Shown: positions 25,012-37,274 of the stretch, piece by piece
How the letters are laid out: every line of letters begins with the position of its first letter
Numbering within the stretch: the stretch's first letter is position 1
Source of the DNA: Rhodothermus marinus
GTDB lineage: Bacteria; Bacteroidota; Rhodothermia; Rhodothermales; Rhodothermaceae
Direction: 5' to 3'
Length of the DNA stretch: 64,000 nt
NCBI RefSeq assembly: GCF_009936275.1
Contig: NZ_AP019797.1
Location: 301,501 to 365,500, forward strand
Notes under the pieces: generated by a model
Database searches by the model: none
The model's input: only the letters and a program-made list of their open reading frames with translations
Told to the model about the DNA's origin: nothing
Translations under genes and position numbers: made by a program

Positions 25012-26616
25012 ATGGCAACGATTCGACCGGACGAAATTACCGAGGTGCTCCGACGGGAGCTGGGCGGCTTCGAGGCTGAAGCCGACGTGTACGAGGTGGG
25101 CACCGTTCTGCAGGTGGGCGACGGGATCGCCCGCATCTACGGGCTGCGCGGCGTGGGAGCCGGCGAGCTGATCGAGTTTCCGCGCAGCGGCGTGACGGGC
25201 ATGGCGCTCAACCTCGAAGAGGACAACGTGGGCGTCGTGCTCTTCGGCGAAGTCGACAAGGTCAAAGAAGGCGACGAAGCACGCCGGACGCGCCGCGTGG
25301 CTTCGATCCTGGTTTCCGAAGAGATGCTGGGCCGCGTGATCGACCCGCTGGGCAATCCGCTCGACGGCAAAGGTCCCATCGGCGGCGAAAAGTACGAGAT
25401 GCCGCTCGAGCGCAAGGCCCCGGGCGTAATCTACCGCGAGCCGGTGCGTGAGCCGCTGCAGACGGGTATCAAGGCCATCGACGCGATGATTCCGATCGGC
25501 CGCGGCCAGCGCGAGCTCATCATCGGCGACCGCCAGACCGGGAAGACGGCGGTGCTCGTCGATACGATCATCAACCAGAAGTACACGCACCAGACCGACA
25601 AGCCGGTCTACTGCATCTACGTGGCCGTCGGGCAGAAGGCCTCGACGGTGGCCCAGGTGGTGCGGGCGCTCGAAGAGCACGGCGCCATGGAGTACACGGT
25701 GGTGGTGAACGCACCGGCATCGGCGCCGGCCCCGATGCAGTTCATTGCGCCGTTTGCGGGCGCCTGCATCGGTGAATTCTTCCGCGACACGGGCCGCCAC
25801 GCGCTCGTCGTCTACGACGACCTCTCGAAGCAGGCGGTGGCCTACCGCGAAGTGTCGCTGCTGCTGCGCCGTCCGCCGGGACGCGAGGCCTATCCGGGCG
25901 ACATCTTCTACCTGCACAGCCGTCTGCTGGAGCGTGCCGCCAAGATCATCAGCGACGACGCGGTGGCCCGCCAGATGAACAACCTGCCGCCTTCGATCAA
26001 ACACCTGGTCAAAGGCGGCGGCTCGCTGACGGCGCTGCCGGTCATCGAAACGCAGGCGGGCGACGTGTCGGCCTACATCCCGACGAACGTGATCTCGATC
26101 ACGGACGGCCAGATTTACCTGGAGTCCAACCTGTTCAACGCGGGCATCCGGCCGGCCATCAACGTGGGTATCTCGGTGAGCCGTGTGGGTGGTAGCGCCC
26201 AGATCAAGGCCATGAAGAAGGTAGCCGGTACGCTCCGCATCGAACTGGCCCAGTACCGCGAGCTGGAGGCCTTCGCGAAGTTCGGTTCGGACCTGGACCC
26301 GGCCACGCAGCGGCAGCTCCGGCGCGGCGAGCGGCTTGTCGAGGTGCTCAAGCAGGGCCAGTACCAGCCGATGCCCGTCGAAGAGCAGATCGCGATCATC
26401 TACGTGGCCACGCAGGGCCTGCTCGACCGCCTGCCCGTCGAGAAGGTGCGGCCCTTCGAGCGGGAATTCCTGGAGCGGTTGCGCCTGCGCCACGCCGACA
26501 AGCTGAAGGCGCTGGCCGAGACGGGTGACCTGACCGACGAGCTGACCGAAATCTTCCGCAAAGAGGCCGAAGCGCTCATCGAAGTCTACCTGAGCGGCGA
26601 AACCCAACCGGTCTGA
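25012..26616 (+). CDS. atpA: F0F1 ATP synthase subunit alpha
   Basis: 534 residues, with the three alpha domains complete. The Walker A is GDRQTGKTA (about 172-180), and [14 protein letters not shown] and the alpha signature [17 protein letters not shown] follow. Alpha binds a non-catalytic nucleotide and forms the head together with beta. The gene for beta (atpD), and also atpC, is not in this window, so head assembly depends on a second locus. It is followed by atpG after 14 bases. Confidence 0.97.
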   Translation: MATIRPDEITEVLRRELGGFEAEADVYEVGTVLQVGDGIARIYGLRGVGAGELIEFPRSGVTGMALNLEEDNVGVVLFGEVDKVKEGDEARRTRRVASILVSEEMLGRVIDPLGNPLDGKGPIGGEKYEMPLERKAPGVIYREPVREPLQTGIKAIDAMIPIGRGQRELIIGDRQTGKTAVLVDTIINQKYTHQTDKPVYCIYVAVGQKASTVAQVVRALEEHGAMEYTVVVNAPASAPAPMQFIAPFAGACIGEFFRDTGRHALVVYDDLSKQAVAYREVSLLLRRPPGREAYPGDIFYLHSRLLERAAKIISDDAVARQMNNLPPSIKHLVKGGGSLTALPVIETQAGDVSAYIPTNVISITDGQIYLESNLFNAGIRPAINVGISVSRVGGSAQIKAMKKVAGTLRIELAQYRELEAFAKFGSDLDPATQRQLRRGERLVEVLKQGQYQPMPVEEQIAIIYVATQGLLDRLPVEKVRPFEREFLERLRLRHADKLKALAETGDLTDELTEIFRKEAEALIEVYLSGETQPV

Positions 26617-26630
26617 GCTGAGCGCACGCC

Positions 26631-27560
26631 ATGGCAAGCCTTCGGGACATCCGCAACCGGATCAATTCGGTCAAGAGCACGCAGCAGGTCACGCGCGCCA
26701 TGAAAATGGTGGCGGCGGCCAAGCTGCGCCGGGCGCAGGAGCGCATCTTCCAGACGCGTCCCTATGCCTTCCAGCTGGCCGAGGTGATCAGCCACCTGCA
26801 GGGGCACGTTGATCCGAGCACGCACCCGCTCTTTCAGCCCCGCGCCGAACGGCAGGCGGCGCTGCTTGTGGTGGTCACGGCCGATCGCGGACTGGCCGGT
26901 GCCTTCAACGCGAACATCATCAAGCTGACCGAGCAGACGATCGCCCGCGACTACGCCGAACTGGAGCAGGCCGGCCGTCTGTACCTCTACTGCGTGGGGC
27001 GGAAAGGCTACGACTACTTCCGCCGGCGGAACTACCAGATCGTGGCGAACCGGCAGGGCTTCTTCGATCGGCTCACTTTCGACATCGCCCGTGAAATCTC
27101 TGAGGACATTGTGAGCGGCTACCTGGAAGGGCGGTGGGACGAGGTGCGCATCGTGTACAACGAGTTTCGTAACACGATCGCGCAGAACCGAATCGTGGAG
27201 CCGTTCCTGCCGATTCCGCCGGAGCGTTTCCTGACGCCTATCATGGAGCGTGAGCTGGGGCGGCGGCCACAGCTCCGGCCCGGCTACCGGGTGGATTACA
27301 TCTTCGAGCCGAGCTCGCAGGCCATCCTGGACGCGCTCGTGCCCCGCTACCTGAACTATCAGATCTGGCGCATCCTGCTGGAGTCGTACGCCGCCGAGCA
27401 GGGCGCGCGCATGGTGGCCATGGACAATGCCACCACGAACGCCGAAGAGTTGCTCCATCAGCTCCGGCTCAAGTACAACCGGGCGCGCCAGGACGCCATC
27501 ACGAAAGAAATCCTGGAGATCACCAGCGGTGCTGAAGCGCTGGCAAAAGGTGGCGGTTGA
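26631..27560 (+). CDS. atpG: F0F1 ATP synthase subunit gamma
   Basis: 309 residues, a little longer than the common 285-290 because of an extra segment in the middle (FLPIPPERFLTPIMERELGR). The N-terminal coiled-coil helix (MASLRDIRNRINSVKSTQQV) and the C-terminal signature ARMVAMDNATTNAEELL are intact. Gamma is the rotating shaft between the c-ring and the head. It is the last gene of the operon; a tRNA-Ser follows after 62 bases, then a terminator. Confidence 0.96.
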   Translation: MASLRDIRNRINSVKSTQQVTRAMKMVAAAKLRRAQERIFQTRPYAFQLAEVISHLQGHVDPSTHPLFQPRAERQAALLVVVTADRGLAGAFNANIIKLTEQTIARDYAELEQAGRLYLYCVGRKGYDYFRRRNYQIVANRQGFFDRLTFDIAREISEDIVSGYLEGRWDEVRIVYNEFRNTIAQNRIVEPFLPIPPERFLTPIMERELGRRPQLRPGYRVDYIFEPSSQAILDALVPRYLNYQIWRILLESYAAEQGARMVAMDNATTNAEELLHQLRLKYNRARQDAITKEILEITSGAEALAKGGG

Positions 27561-27622
27561 CGTTGCGAAACGTGGCCGGGAACGTTATTTTTCGAACATC
27601 GTACAGCACGCGGCTCCAATAC

Positions 27623-27712
27623 GGAGAGGTGGGTGAGCGGTCGAAACCAGCGGTTTGCTAAACCGCCGTACCGCCAAAAGCGGTACCGAGGGTTCGAATC
27701 CCTCCCTCTCCG
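27623..27712 (+). tRNA. tRNA-Ser(GCT)
   Basis: The acceptor stem GGAGAGG/CCTCTCC with discriminator G, T-arm GAGGG-TTCGAAT-CCCTC and a long variable arm (TACCGCCAAAAGCGGTA) make a class II tRNA. The anticodon GCT (27657-27659) reads AGC/AGT serine codons. CCA is not encoded. Confidence 0.95.
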
Positions 27713-27728
27713 CAACTCGCTGAAAAGG

Positions 27729-27765
27729 CAGGCCCTGTCGAAAAGCGACAGGGCCTGTTTGTTTT
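27729..27765 (+). terminator. Terminator after tRNA-Ser
   Basis: CAGGCCCTGTCG and CGACAGGGCCTG form a 12-bp perfect stem with a 5-base loop, followed by TTTGTTTT. It probably ends both the atp operon and the tRNA transcript. Confidence 0.88.
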
Positions 27766-27828
27766 CGGACTGGCATCGGGCGGGCGCTTCGCTTAACTTT
27801 GGGCCAGACGCAAACCGGTGCCACCGCC

Positions 27829-30930
<3,102 letters not shown>

Positions 30931-30943
30931 CCTGCAGGGATAA

Positions 30944-33900
30944 TCACCGCACCCGCAGCAGGGGCTGTGTGCGCGCCTCAACCCGGCCGTCCGGCCACAC
31001 TACCTCCGCCCGCACCATGTACCACCCACTCCGCCAGTGCCGTCCATCCAGCACCACCCGGTGCCAGCCCGCCGACTGCCACCCCTCCAGCAACACCCCC
31101 ACCTCGCGCCCCAGCACGTCGTAGACCACCACCCGCACCCGCGCCGCCTCCGGCAATCCCAGCACCAGCGTGCCCCGATCCCGAACCGGATGCGGATAGA
31201 CCGACAGCGTCAGCGCCTCCGGCTTTGCCGCCACTTCCGCCGCCGTCACTTCCGGCGCCGCCTCCAGCCGCTTCGCCGTTGCCTCCTCCGCGGCCGCCTT
31301 CGCACCCAGCGCCTCGGTCAGCACCGACCACGTCGCCCGCTCCGCCTCCGAAGCCTCCGCCTGCAGCGCCGCCAGCTCCGCCTGCGCTTCCGCCAGCCGA
31401 CCCGCCTGCTCCAGCAACACCAGCCGCGCCCACCGCAGCTCCTGCCGATGGGCCGGCTCGCGAATCCACCGATCGTAGAACTTCAGCCGGGCCGCCGCCT
31501 CCGCATACTGTCCCGCCGCCAGCAACGCCCGCAGCTCCAGCAGCAGCGCCACCTCGCCGGCCCGTCGCCCCGTCGCCGACAGCCGCTCGCCCGCCAGCAG
31601 GCGACCGGCCAGCCACGTCCGCACCTGACGGTTGGCCGCCCGTTCGCCCAGCCGGTCCCACCGGTCCGCCTGTTCCAGCGCGTACAACTCGCGCAGCCAC
31701 CGGTCCGCCTCCGGCGCTTCCGGCGCCGCCAACAGCCGCGCCCGCAACGCCCGCATCTGCGCCCGAAGTGCCTGCGCCGCGTCCTCTTCGGCTACCGCTG
31801 CCGAGACACTCATGCCCGGCGAAGCCGCCACCGAGGCGTTCAACCCCGCCGTCGCCACCTCGGGTGGCGCGTCCGAAGCCACCCGCGCCGGCACACCCCC
31901 TTCGTAGGCCCCCGAACTCCCCGTCGGATCGTAACTCAGCGGGTAGGCCCGATCCACCGTCCCGTAGAACTTATCCGCCCCGGCGCCTGCCCAGTAGTTG
32001 CAGCGCGCCACCACGTTCGTGCTCGTCCCGTTGTAGATGAGCCGCTCGTCGCCGGCCTGCGGCCCGTCGTCAAAAATGGCATTGTAATCCCCCAGGTGGA
32101 AGGAGCCCATGGGACCGCTCGAACAATAACCCAGCCAGGCCCCGTCGGCACTGGAGGCCAGATACACCTCGTGGTGCGCATTGCGCGCCACCCGGTTGAC
32201 GGCCGGTACAAAGGAGCTCGTGTAGTAAAACTGCACGTAGCTGTTGTAGTGCACCTCGATTCCGCTCCGATAGGACGCACCGGTGCCGTTTTGTTCGATC
32301 ACACTACTTCCTACGGTCCCGTAGCCGTCGTAGAGCCACAGACCGGCCTGGCCGTTGCCGCGCACCGTCACCTGCTGCAGCGTCACGTCGGCGTGGTAGG
32401 CCACCACCCCGACGGTCTGGTTGTTTTCCACGATGCTCTGTTCCAGCCGGAAGCTGCTCCGCCCCTGGTTAGCGGGATACTGGTAGAAATTCGAGCTGAG
32501 GCCCCGCCAGCCGTTGCGAAAGCGACAGAAGCGGAACATGTTCTCGCGGCTGAGAATCTCGACCGTCTTGGTGCCACCGTCGAAGACCACGTATTCGAAG
32601 CGGTTGCTGTCGGCCCGCAGCGTGAGTTCTTTCCAGGGCTGGGAGGGGTCGAGCCGTTCGAACCGCACCGGATGCGTCGCCGTGCCCACCACCTCGACCG
32701 GCCGCTCGACTACAAGTTGCGCATTGGATCCCAAACGAAATGTCGTTCCGGCAGGTATCGGAGGCGGTGCTCCTGTACCCTGTAGCACCAGTGCTCCCTG
32801 AAGCGACCAGACGCCGGTGGTATTCCGGGCTACCGTCTGACCGTCGAAGCCATAATTCGTGGTCAGGCGTCGCGTCTGAGAAGCCGCGGGAAAGTCACCC
32901 CAGATCGTAAACTGAAAACCATTGCCTGAACGCGTGATGTCGGTCAGGGCAAGGCGTCCGTCCAGGGTGCTGTTGCGATGAAAATCCCGCAGGTACCGGG
33001 AAAACGGCGTATAGGCATCACCGGGACCAAACGCCACGCTGGCTATGGGAGAACGACTTCCCCATCGAAACGATTTGTCGACACGTCGGTGATCAAAAGC
33101 CAGGCCTGTATTTTCCATACTGGAAAAGCGAGGATTTCCATTAAAGTCATAGCCACAGCCACTCCCGGACGGAGAGGGTGCTTTTTCTATGTAGAGCCCT
33201 TCCGGCAAATAGGTGTCTTCCCAGTCGCCGTCGGCATTGAACCCGTCTGGGGGACGGTCCCAGTAATTGGACCAGGTCCGTGCTTCCACCACCACGTCGC
33301 CGCATTGAGGACTGCCATCGTAGAGGTAGAGCACCTGGTTCGAGAGCGTCCCGTCGATCAGTTCGTAGCTGAGACGGCCTCCGTGCTGGTTCCGAATGTC
33401 TTCCAGATTGATCATCACAGCCTCCACCCAGCCCAGCTTGAGCCGATCGCCCGGCCCCATGACCGAGTAGCTCCCGCCCATCACGCTGAAAGCCGATTGA
33501 TAGGCAGAAGACTGTCCATCAATGGTGTGATAAAGACCAAAATGGCGATGGCCGAGCTCGTGGACGGTGATGGCAATGGCTCCTTTATGCGTGTGGGCCG
33601 CCCCAATAATGCCTGAACCCGCCGTGGTATTGTCGATCACCTGCAGGTCGTGTATCCAGAGTCCCTGACCGTTGTTCACCCGAGCAAAACCGTCGCCTGA
33701 AGAAGACGTGGATCCCAGGCTTGTAATTGACGATTTGTCTCTTTCCTCGGGTCTGGAGCTAAAATCAAACTTAGAAAAGCGCCAGAGGATCACGATCATA
33801 TCGAACTTTCCGTCCGGGGTCAGGTTGTCCCCCTGGCCGTTCGTATAGCGATCCCAGAGTGAAGAGTTCGCCAGAGGAATCCCGTGTGGATGATCCCGCA

Positions 33901-34597
33901 CGTACGTGATGATCTCGTAGGAGGCAGCGGCGGCTCCGTTTACGAAAAACCGGGCCTGGCTGTCGATCGAATCAGCTTTGTAATGGTCTTGCCCGTACTC
34001 GGTTACATAGACCCGCGGCCAGACGTAACCGCGCACGTCAAGCTGCCCACCCGACATGCGATGGTAGAAATCCGTCAGGCTTCCCGGGGTAATGCTTGTG
34101 ACGCCAGGGGGATCGATCAGGCGTGTGCCCTTTGCCCATTCCGGCAGCTCGTGTTCGTGCGCATTGTACACCTGGCGGTCCCTGGAAGGATCGCCCGTAG
34201 CAACGGGCCATTCCGTAGCCGGATCGTCCGTCCAGGACTGAAAGCCCCCCACTTCGAAGCTGTCACCATTACGGTTGGCGCAGAACGCCTGGTAATTGCG
34301 TTCCTCAAAGATGGGGTAACCGGTCGCATCGTAGCCGGTAATTTCGGCGCAATGCTCGTAGTTGTCGTCGCGAAACCTGGCCAGAATGAACAGCACGTTT
34401 ACCTGTCCGGTCACTGGAAAATGCCTGGCAGCAGTATAGGAAGGCTGGGTGCCGGTCAGCTGTACGCCCTGTGTAACCGCCTCGCCACTTCCGGAGGCGC
34501 AGCTCAACTCCGGCAAGCCCGACTGGGCAAGCGTTTCGGTAATGCCGAGCGAACAGACAAGAAGTACAAGGAAGACAAGTCGTTTGCCTGCATGCAT
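30944..34597 (-). CDS. Large secreted protein: zinc-protease-like domain, beta-helix, helical domain, T9SS tail
   Basis: 1217 residues from ATG 34597, which gives a clean signal peptide (KRLVFLVLLVCSLGITETLA, then QSG). Residues about 30-500 form an M6-like metalloprotease domain with VHELGHRHFGLYH and, further on, FSVMGG like a Met-turn. About 560-890 is a right-handed parallel beta-helix type region (NRFEYVVFDGGTKTVEI, SIVENNQTVGVVAY, GYGTVGSSVIEQNGTG). About 910-1130 is Ala/Arg/Leu-rich and helical. The last 80 residues (VYPHPVRDRGTLVLGL) are a T9SS C-terminal sorting domain. It ends 13 bases from the convergent EndoQ-UvrD gene. Possibly a surface protease; activity is not certain because the zinc motif spacing is unusual. 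Confidence 0.82.
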   Translation of the reverse strand: MHAGKRLVFLVLLVCSLGITETLAQSGLPELSCASGSGEAVTQGVQLTGTQPSYTAARHFPVTGQVNVLFILARFRDDNYEHCAEITGYDATGYPIFEERNYQAFCANRNGDSFEVGGFQSWTDDPATEWPVATGDPSRDRQVYNAHEHELPEWAKGTRLIDPPGVTSITPGSLTDFYHRMSGGQLDVRGYVWPRVYVTEYGQDHYKADSIDSQARFFVNGAAAASYEIITYVRDHPHGIPLANSSLWDRYTNGQGDNLTPDGKFDMIVILWRFSKFDFSSRPEERDKSSITSLGSTSSSGDGFARVNNGQGLWIHDLQVIDNTTAGSGIIGAAHTHKGAIAITVHELGHRHFGLYHTIDGQSSAYQSAFSVMGGSYSVMGPGDRLKLGWVEAVMINLEDIRNQHGGRLSYELIDGTLSNQVLYLYDGSPQCGDVVVEARTWSNYWDRPPDGFNADGDWEDTYLPEGLYIEKAPSPSGSGCGYDFNGNPRFSSMENTGLAFDHRRVDKSFRWGSRSPIASVAFGPGDAYTPFSRYLRDFHRNSTLDGRLALTDITRSGNGFQFTIWGDFPAASQTRRLTTNYGFDGQTVARNTTGVWSLQGALVLQGTGAPPPIPAGTTFRLGSNAQLVVERPVEVVGTATHPVRFERLDPSQPWKELTLRADSNRFEYVVFDGGTKTVEILSRENMFRFCRFRNGWRGLSSNFYQYPANQGRSSFRLEQSIVENNQTVGVVAYHADVTLQQVTVRGNGQAGLWLYDGYGTVGSSVIEQNGTGASYRSGIEVHYNSYVQFYYTSSFVPAVNRVARNAHHEVYLASSADGAWLGYCSSGPMGSFHLGDYNAIFDDGPQAGDERLIYNGTSTNVVARCNYWAGAGADKFYGTVDRAYPLSYDPTGSSGAYEGGVPARVASDAPPEVATAGLNASVAASPGMSVSAAVAEEDAAQALRAQMRALRARLLAAPEAPEADRWLRELYALEQADRWDRLGERAANRQVRTWLAGRLLAGERLSATGRRAGEVALLLELRALLAAGQYAEAAARLKFYDRWIREPAHRQELRWARLVLLEQAGRLAEAQAELAALQAEASEAERATWSVLTEALGAKAAAEEATAKRLEAAPEVTAAEVAAKPEALTLSVYPHPVRDRGTLVLGLPEAARVRVVVYDVLGREVGVLLEGWQSAGWHRVVLDGRHWRSGWYMVRAEVVWPDGRVEARTQPLLRVR

Positions 34598-34632
34598 GGC
34601 TGGAAGCGTTTTGGTGGTTGCGGAAAAAGCGG

Positions 34633-35526
34633 CTATCGCATGCTTATCAGGGTTCGAAAGGCCAGCAAGCGTCCGTCGCGGAAGATGCCCACCAGGTACA
34701 CGCCCGAAGCCCCGGCCCGCCAGGACCATTCCCGCCGGGCGCCCGGCACCATCTGGTAGCGCCAGCGCGCCTGCTCCCGCCCCAGCACGTCCCAGATCAC
34801 CACCTCGTACAGACCCGCCCGCCGGGCCGACAGCGCAAGGTGCACACGCTCCCGAAACGGTTGCGGATATGCCTGCAGCTCAAGCCCCTCCGCTTCCACA
34901 GGCTCTACCGCCGAAGGACTCAGGCTATCCCAGCTCACCGCCAACCACACCGTGTCCGGAAAAGGCACCTGCTGATAAAATGCGAAAACGTCCGGAATAT
35001 CGATCGCGTCGGCCTGTACGTTGCCCGCACCAGACCGCTTACACATCGGGCACATGTCCACGCCTCGAATCAAAAACCAGAGCGTGTCCTGCACTTCCAG
35101 CTCCAGGGTGATGGAATGAAAAGCAACGCAGCCTGGTACAGGCTGGGATATTCCGTTTTCATCCTCGTAGGTACATTTTGCAAAGCAATCGTCTGGACCG
35201 TAGAGAAACCCCTCTATCTTGTAGTCGGGAGCTTTGAAAAGCGTTACCCAGTAATTTCCCCAGCCATAGTAGATGTACCAGATTCCCTCGGGGTCATCGC
35301 ACAGCATGCCGAGGCTGTCGATACGGACGGGTTCGGTCCCGCGGTTGATCAGAGCGGCCCGGCCCTTGTAGCAGGCTTCTTCCTCGCCAATCCACATGCA
35401 GCCTGCCTCGTCGTGGAGAAGGAGTGTATCGGGCACCACCTGGAGCAGCGACTGGGCGTGGGAGGAAGGCGGGCCGAGGGCCAGGGCGCCCAGCAAACCG
35501 ATCGCGCACAGCCACCGACTTGGCAT
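34633..35526 (-). CDS. Secreted hypothetical protein with T9SS-type C-terminal domain
   Basis: 297 residues from ATG 35526, with a signal peptide (SRWLCAIGLLGALALGPPSSHAQ). The mature part has many cysteines (for example CMWIGEEEAC, CFAKC, CPMC), suggesting disulfides. The end (AYPQPFRERVHLALS to VYLVGIFRDGRLLAFRTLISM) resembles a T9SS sorting domain. The first part, with VPDTLLLHDE and GRAALINRGTEPVRIDS, looks like an immunoglobulin-like module. No known function. It is the first gene of a pair with the large protease-like protein gene, 35 bases ahead. Confidence 0.75.
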   Translation of the reverse strand: MPSRWLCAIGLLGALALGPPSSHAQSLLQVVPDTLLLHDEAGCMWIGEEEACYKGRAALINRGTEPVRIDSLGMLCDDPEGIWYIYYGWGNYWVTLFKAPDYKIEGFLYGPDDCFAKCTYEDENGISQPVPGCVAFHSITLELEVQDTLWFLIRGVDMCPMCKRSGAGNVQADAIDIPDVFAFYQQVPFPDTVWLAVSWDSLSPSAVEPVEAEGLELQAYPQPFRERVHLALSARRAGLYEVVIWDVLGREQARWRYQMVPGARREWSWRAGASGVYLVGIFRDGRLLAFRTLISMR

Positions 35527-35853
35527 GGCCCGAGATCCGCAGGCTCTGCCTCTAATCATGCGGCCGGACATGGCTTCTGAAAGTTGACGGTCTGCAGTTC
35601 GACCTGCCGCCTGAAAAGCACTGGCTCCGACAGGCCGACGGGTTTTGTACGAAGCTCTACATACAAGTTGTAAAAAAAAGCGTCTGCGAGGAAAGTGTTT
35701 AATGGTTAAGAAATTGTTAAGATGTGGTTTGAGGTAAGAGAAAGTCGGCCGCAGGAAGGTTGGGGGGACGATCGAAGACGCTGAAATGAGCAGCCGAAGC
35801 GGCTTTTCCCGAAAGACGATCGGGTTCGTTGGGGCATGTGCGGCCGGGTCGGC
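35527..35853. other. 327-bp intergenic region
   Basis: No gene, tRNA or clear terminator seen. The middle part (about 35640-35740) is AT-rich, with an A8 run and GTTAAG repeats (AATGGTTAAGAAATTGTTAAG), and probably holds the promoter of the minus-strand secreted-protein gene. A 5-bp hairpin (AGCCG-aag-CGGCT) followed by TTTT near 35794 reads toward +. Confidence 0.5.
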
Positions 35854-36555
35854 CTACGGTACGCCGAGGATTTTGTGGGTCTGGACGGAGACGCGCCAGT
35901 CGGGATGGGCCAGCGCCAGTTCGACGGCGCAGCGCCGGGCTTCCGCCAGACGGGGACCGTCCTCGGGCTGTAGCCACAGCAGCGGCACGCGCCGGCCGCC
36001 CGCCCGGTGCGGGCGCGCCCGCCGCGCAAAACGTGCATACTGCTCGGGCCGGTAGTCGGGCATGACCAGCTTCAGCTCGTCGAAGTACTCCAGTGTCAGC
36101 CGATCCTCGGGCAGCTTCGGACTGCACACGATCCAGTCGGGTGCCACGACCTGGCCGGTCTCCGGATCGGTGCAGGCCTGGCGCAGACTGATCGTTCCGT
36201 TCGTCTCGATGGCCACGAAGTACCCGGCCGCCTTCAGCGCGCGCATCAGCGCCGCGTCGAGTTGCAGCAGCGGCTCCCCGCCCGTGAGCACGCAGAAACG
36301 AATCGGACCGCCCACTTCCTGCATGGCCGCCACCAGCTCGTCGGCCGTATAGGCGCGGCTGCCTTCCTTCCGAAAGTCCGTGTCGCACCAGCGCGGACAG
36401 TCGGCGCCCGTGCGCCGGGCGTCGCGCTCCCGGTCCTGTTCGTAGCCCGACCACAGGTTGCAGCCCACAAAACGCACGAACACGGCCGGGCGTCCGGCAA
36501 AGAAACCCTCGCCCTGCAGCGTCTTCCAGATTGCTTTGATCCGATAGCTTCGCAT
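35854..36555 (-). CDS. queE: 7-carboxy-7-deazaguanine synthase
   Basis: 233 residues. It is a radical SAM enzyme that converts 6-carboxytetrahydropterin to 7-carboxy-7-deazaguanine in preQ1 synthesis. It opens with IKAIWKTLQGEGFFAGRPAV, then FVRFVGCNLWSG, and has FCVLTGGEPLLQLD and IETNGT, all QueE signatures. The cluster cysteines are spaced C-x20-C-x3-C, longer than both CxxxCxxC and the C-x14-C-x2-C I recall for Burkholderia QueE. It lies 2 bases after the queC stop, the last gene of queD-queC-queE. Confidence 0.93.
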   Translation of the reverse strand: MRSYRIKAIWKTLQGEGFFAGRPAVFVRFVGCNLWSGYEQDRERDARRTGADCPRWCDTDFRKEGSRAYTADELVAAMQEVGGPIRFCVLTGGEPLLQLDAALMRALKAAGYFVAIETNGTISLRQACTDPETGQVVAPDWIVCSPKLPEDRLTLEYFDELKLVMPDYRPEQYARFARRARPHRAGGRRVPLLWLQPEDGPRLAEARRCAVELALAHPDWRVSVQTHKILGVP

Positions 36556-36557
36556 GG

Positions 36558-37274
36558 TCAGTCGAGCCAGCCGCGGGCTTTCGCCTCCTCGTAGCCGCGG
36601 GCGCGCAGGATCGAGGCCGGGTTGTCGAGCCGGCCGTAGCCCCACGCATGGCGCTCGGAGCGGTCGCCGTTGTAGTCGGTGTGCGTCAGTTCGATGATCA
36701 CGTCCAAAATGCCCAGTTCGCGGGCAAGACGCCAGGTTTCGGCTTTGGTCAGGTGCATCAGCGGCGTGTGGATGCGAATCGTCGTGTCGAGCGCCAGCGA
36801 AAGCGCCCGCTCCATGGCGTCGATGAACGGGCGGCGGCAGTCGGGATAGCCCGAGTAGTCGGTCTGGCACATGCCGCCGACCAGGTCGTGGATGCCGCGC
36901 GTGAAGCCGTAGCTGGCGGCCAGCGTCAGAAACAGCGCGTTGCGGCCGGGCACGAACGAGGCGGGCAGATGGGGGGCCAGCGGATGGGCGGCCGAGACGT
37001 CCTGGTCGTGCTCGGTCAGGGCGCTGCCGCGCAGCAGGCCGCGCAGGTCCAGCACGGTGAAGGGCACGCCGGCCTGTTCGGCGATCTTGCGGGCCTGCTC
37101 GAGTTCGACGGCGTGCTTCTGGCCGTAGTGGAAGCCGATGGCCTCGACCTTCGGGAAGTAGTGCAGCGCCCAGTAGAGGCAGGTGGTCGAGTCCTGCCCG
37201 CCGGAGAGCAGCACCAGGGCCGTCTCGCCGTGCTCAGCGGGCTTCAGCGTGGGCAGCAGGTTCGGGGCGGACAT
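36558..37274 (-). CDS. queC: 7-cyano-7-deazaguanine synthase (zinc-site cysteines missing)
   Basis: 238 residues. The PP-loop SGGQDSTTCLYWAL (about 24-37) and FHYGQKHAVELEQA are intact; the enzyme uses ATP and ammonia to form preQ0 from 7-carboxy-7-deazaguanine. Family members carry four zinc cysteines near the C-terminus. Here the equivalent stretch reads THTDYNGD, then GYGRLDNPAS before LRARGYEEA; the cysteines are replaced by Asp, Arg, Asn and Ser. The rest of the region is preserved, so this is a clean loss of the zinc site and not a truncation. The gene overlaps queD by 41 bases. Confidence 0.92.
   Translation of the reverse strand: MSAPNLLPTLKPAEHGETALVLLSGGQDSTTCLYWALHYFPKVEAIGFHYGQKHAVELEQARKIAEQAGVPFTVLDLRGLLRGSALTEHDQDVSAAHPLAPHLPASFVPGRNALFLTLAASYGFTRGIHDLVGGMCQTDYSGYPDCRRPFIDAMERALSLALDTTIRIHTPLMHLTKAETWRLARELGILDVIIELTHTDYNGDRSERHAWGYGRLDNPASILRARGYEEAKARGWLD

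Noticed and set aside
24877-26637. 586-codon minus-strand frame antisense to atpA
   Set aside because: Antisense to a certain ATP synthase gene; low-complexity His/Arg/Val composition.
31037-32785. Long plus-strand open frame antisense to the protease-like protein gene
   Set aside because: It is a by-product of strong GC3 bias on the other strand; its translation is Arg/Pro/His-rich with no domain, while the minus strand gives a signal peptide and known domains.
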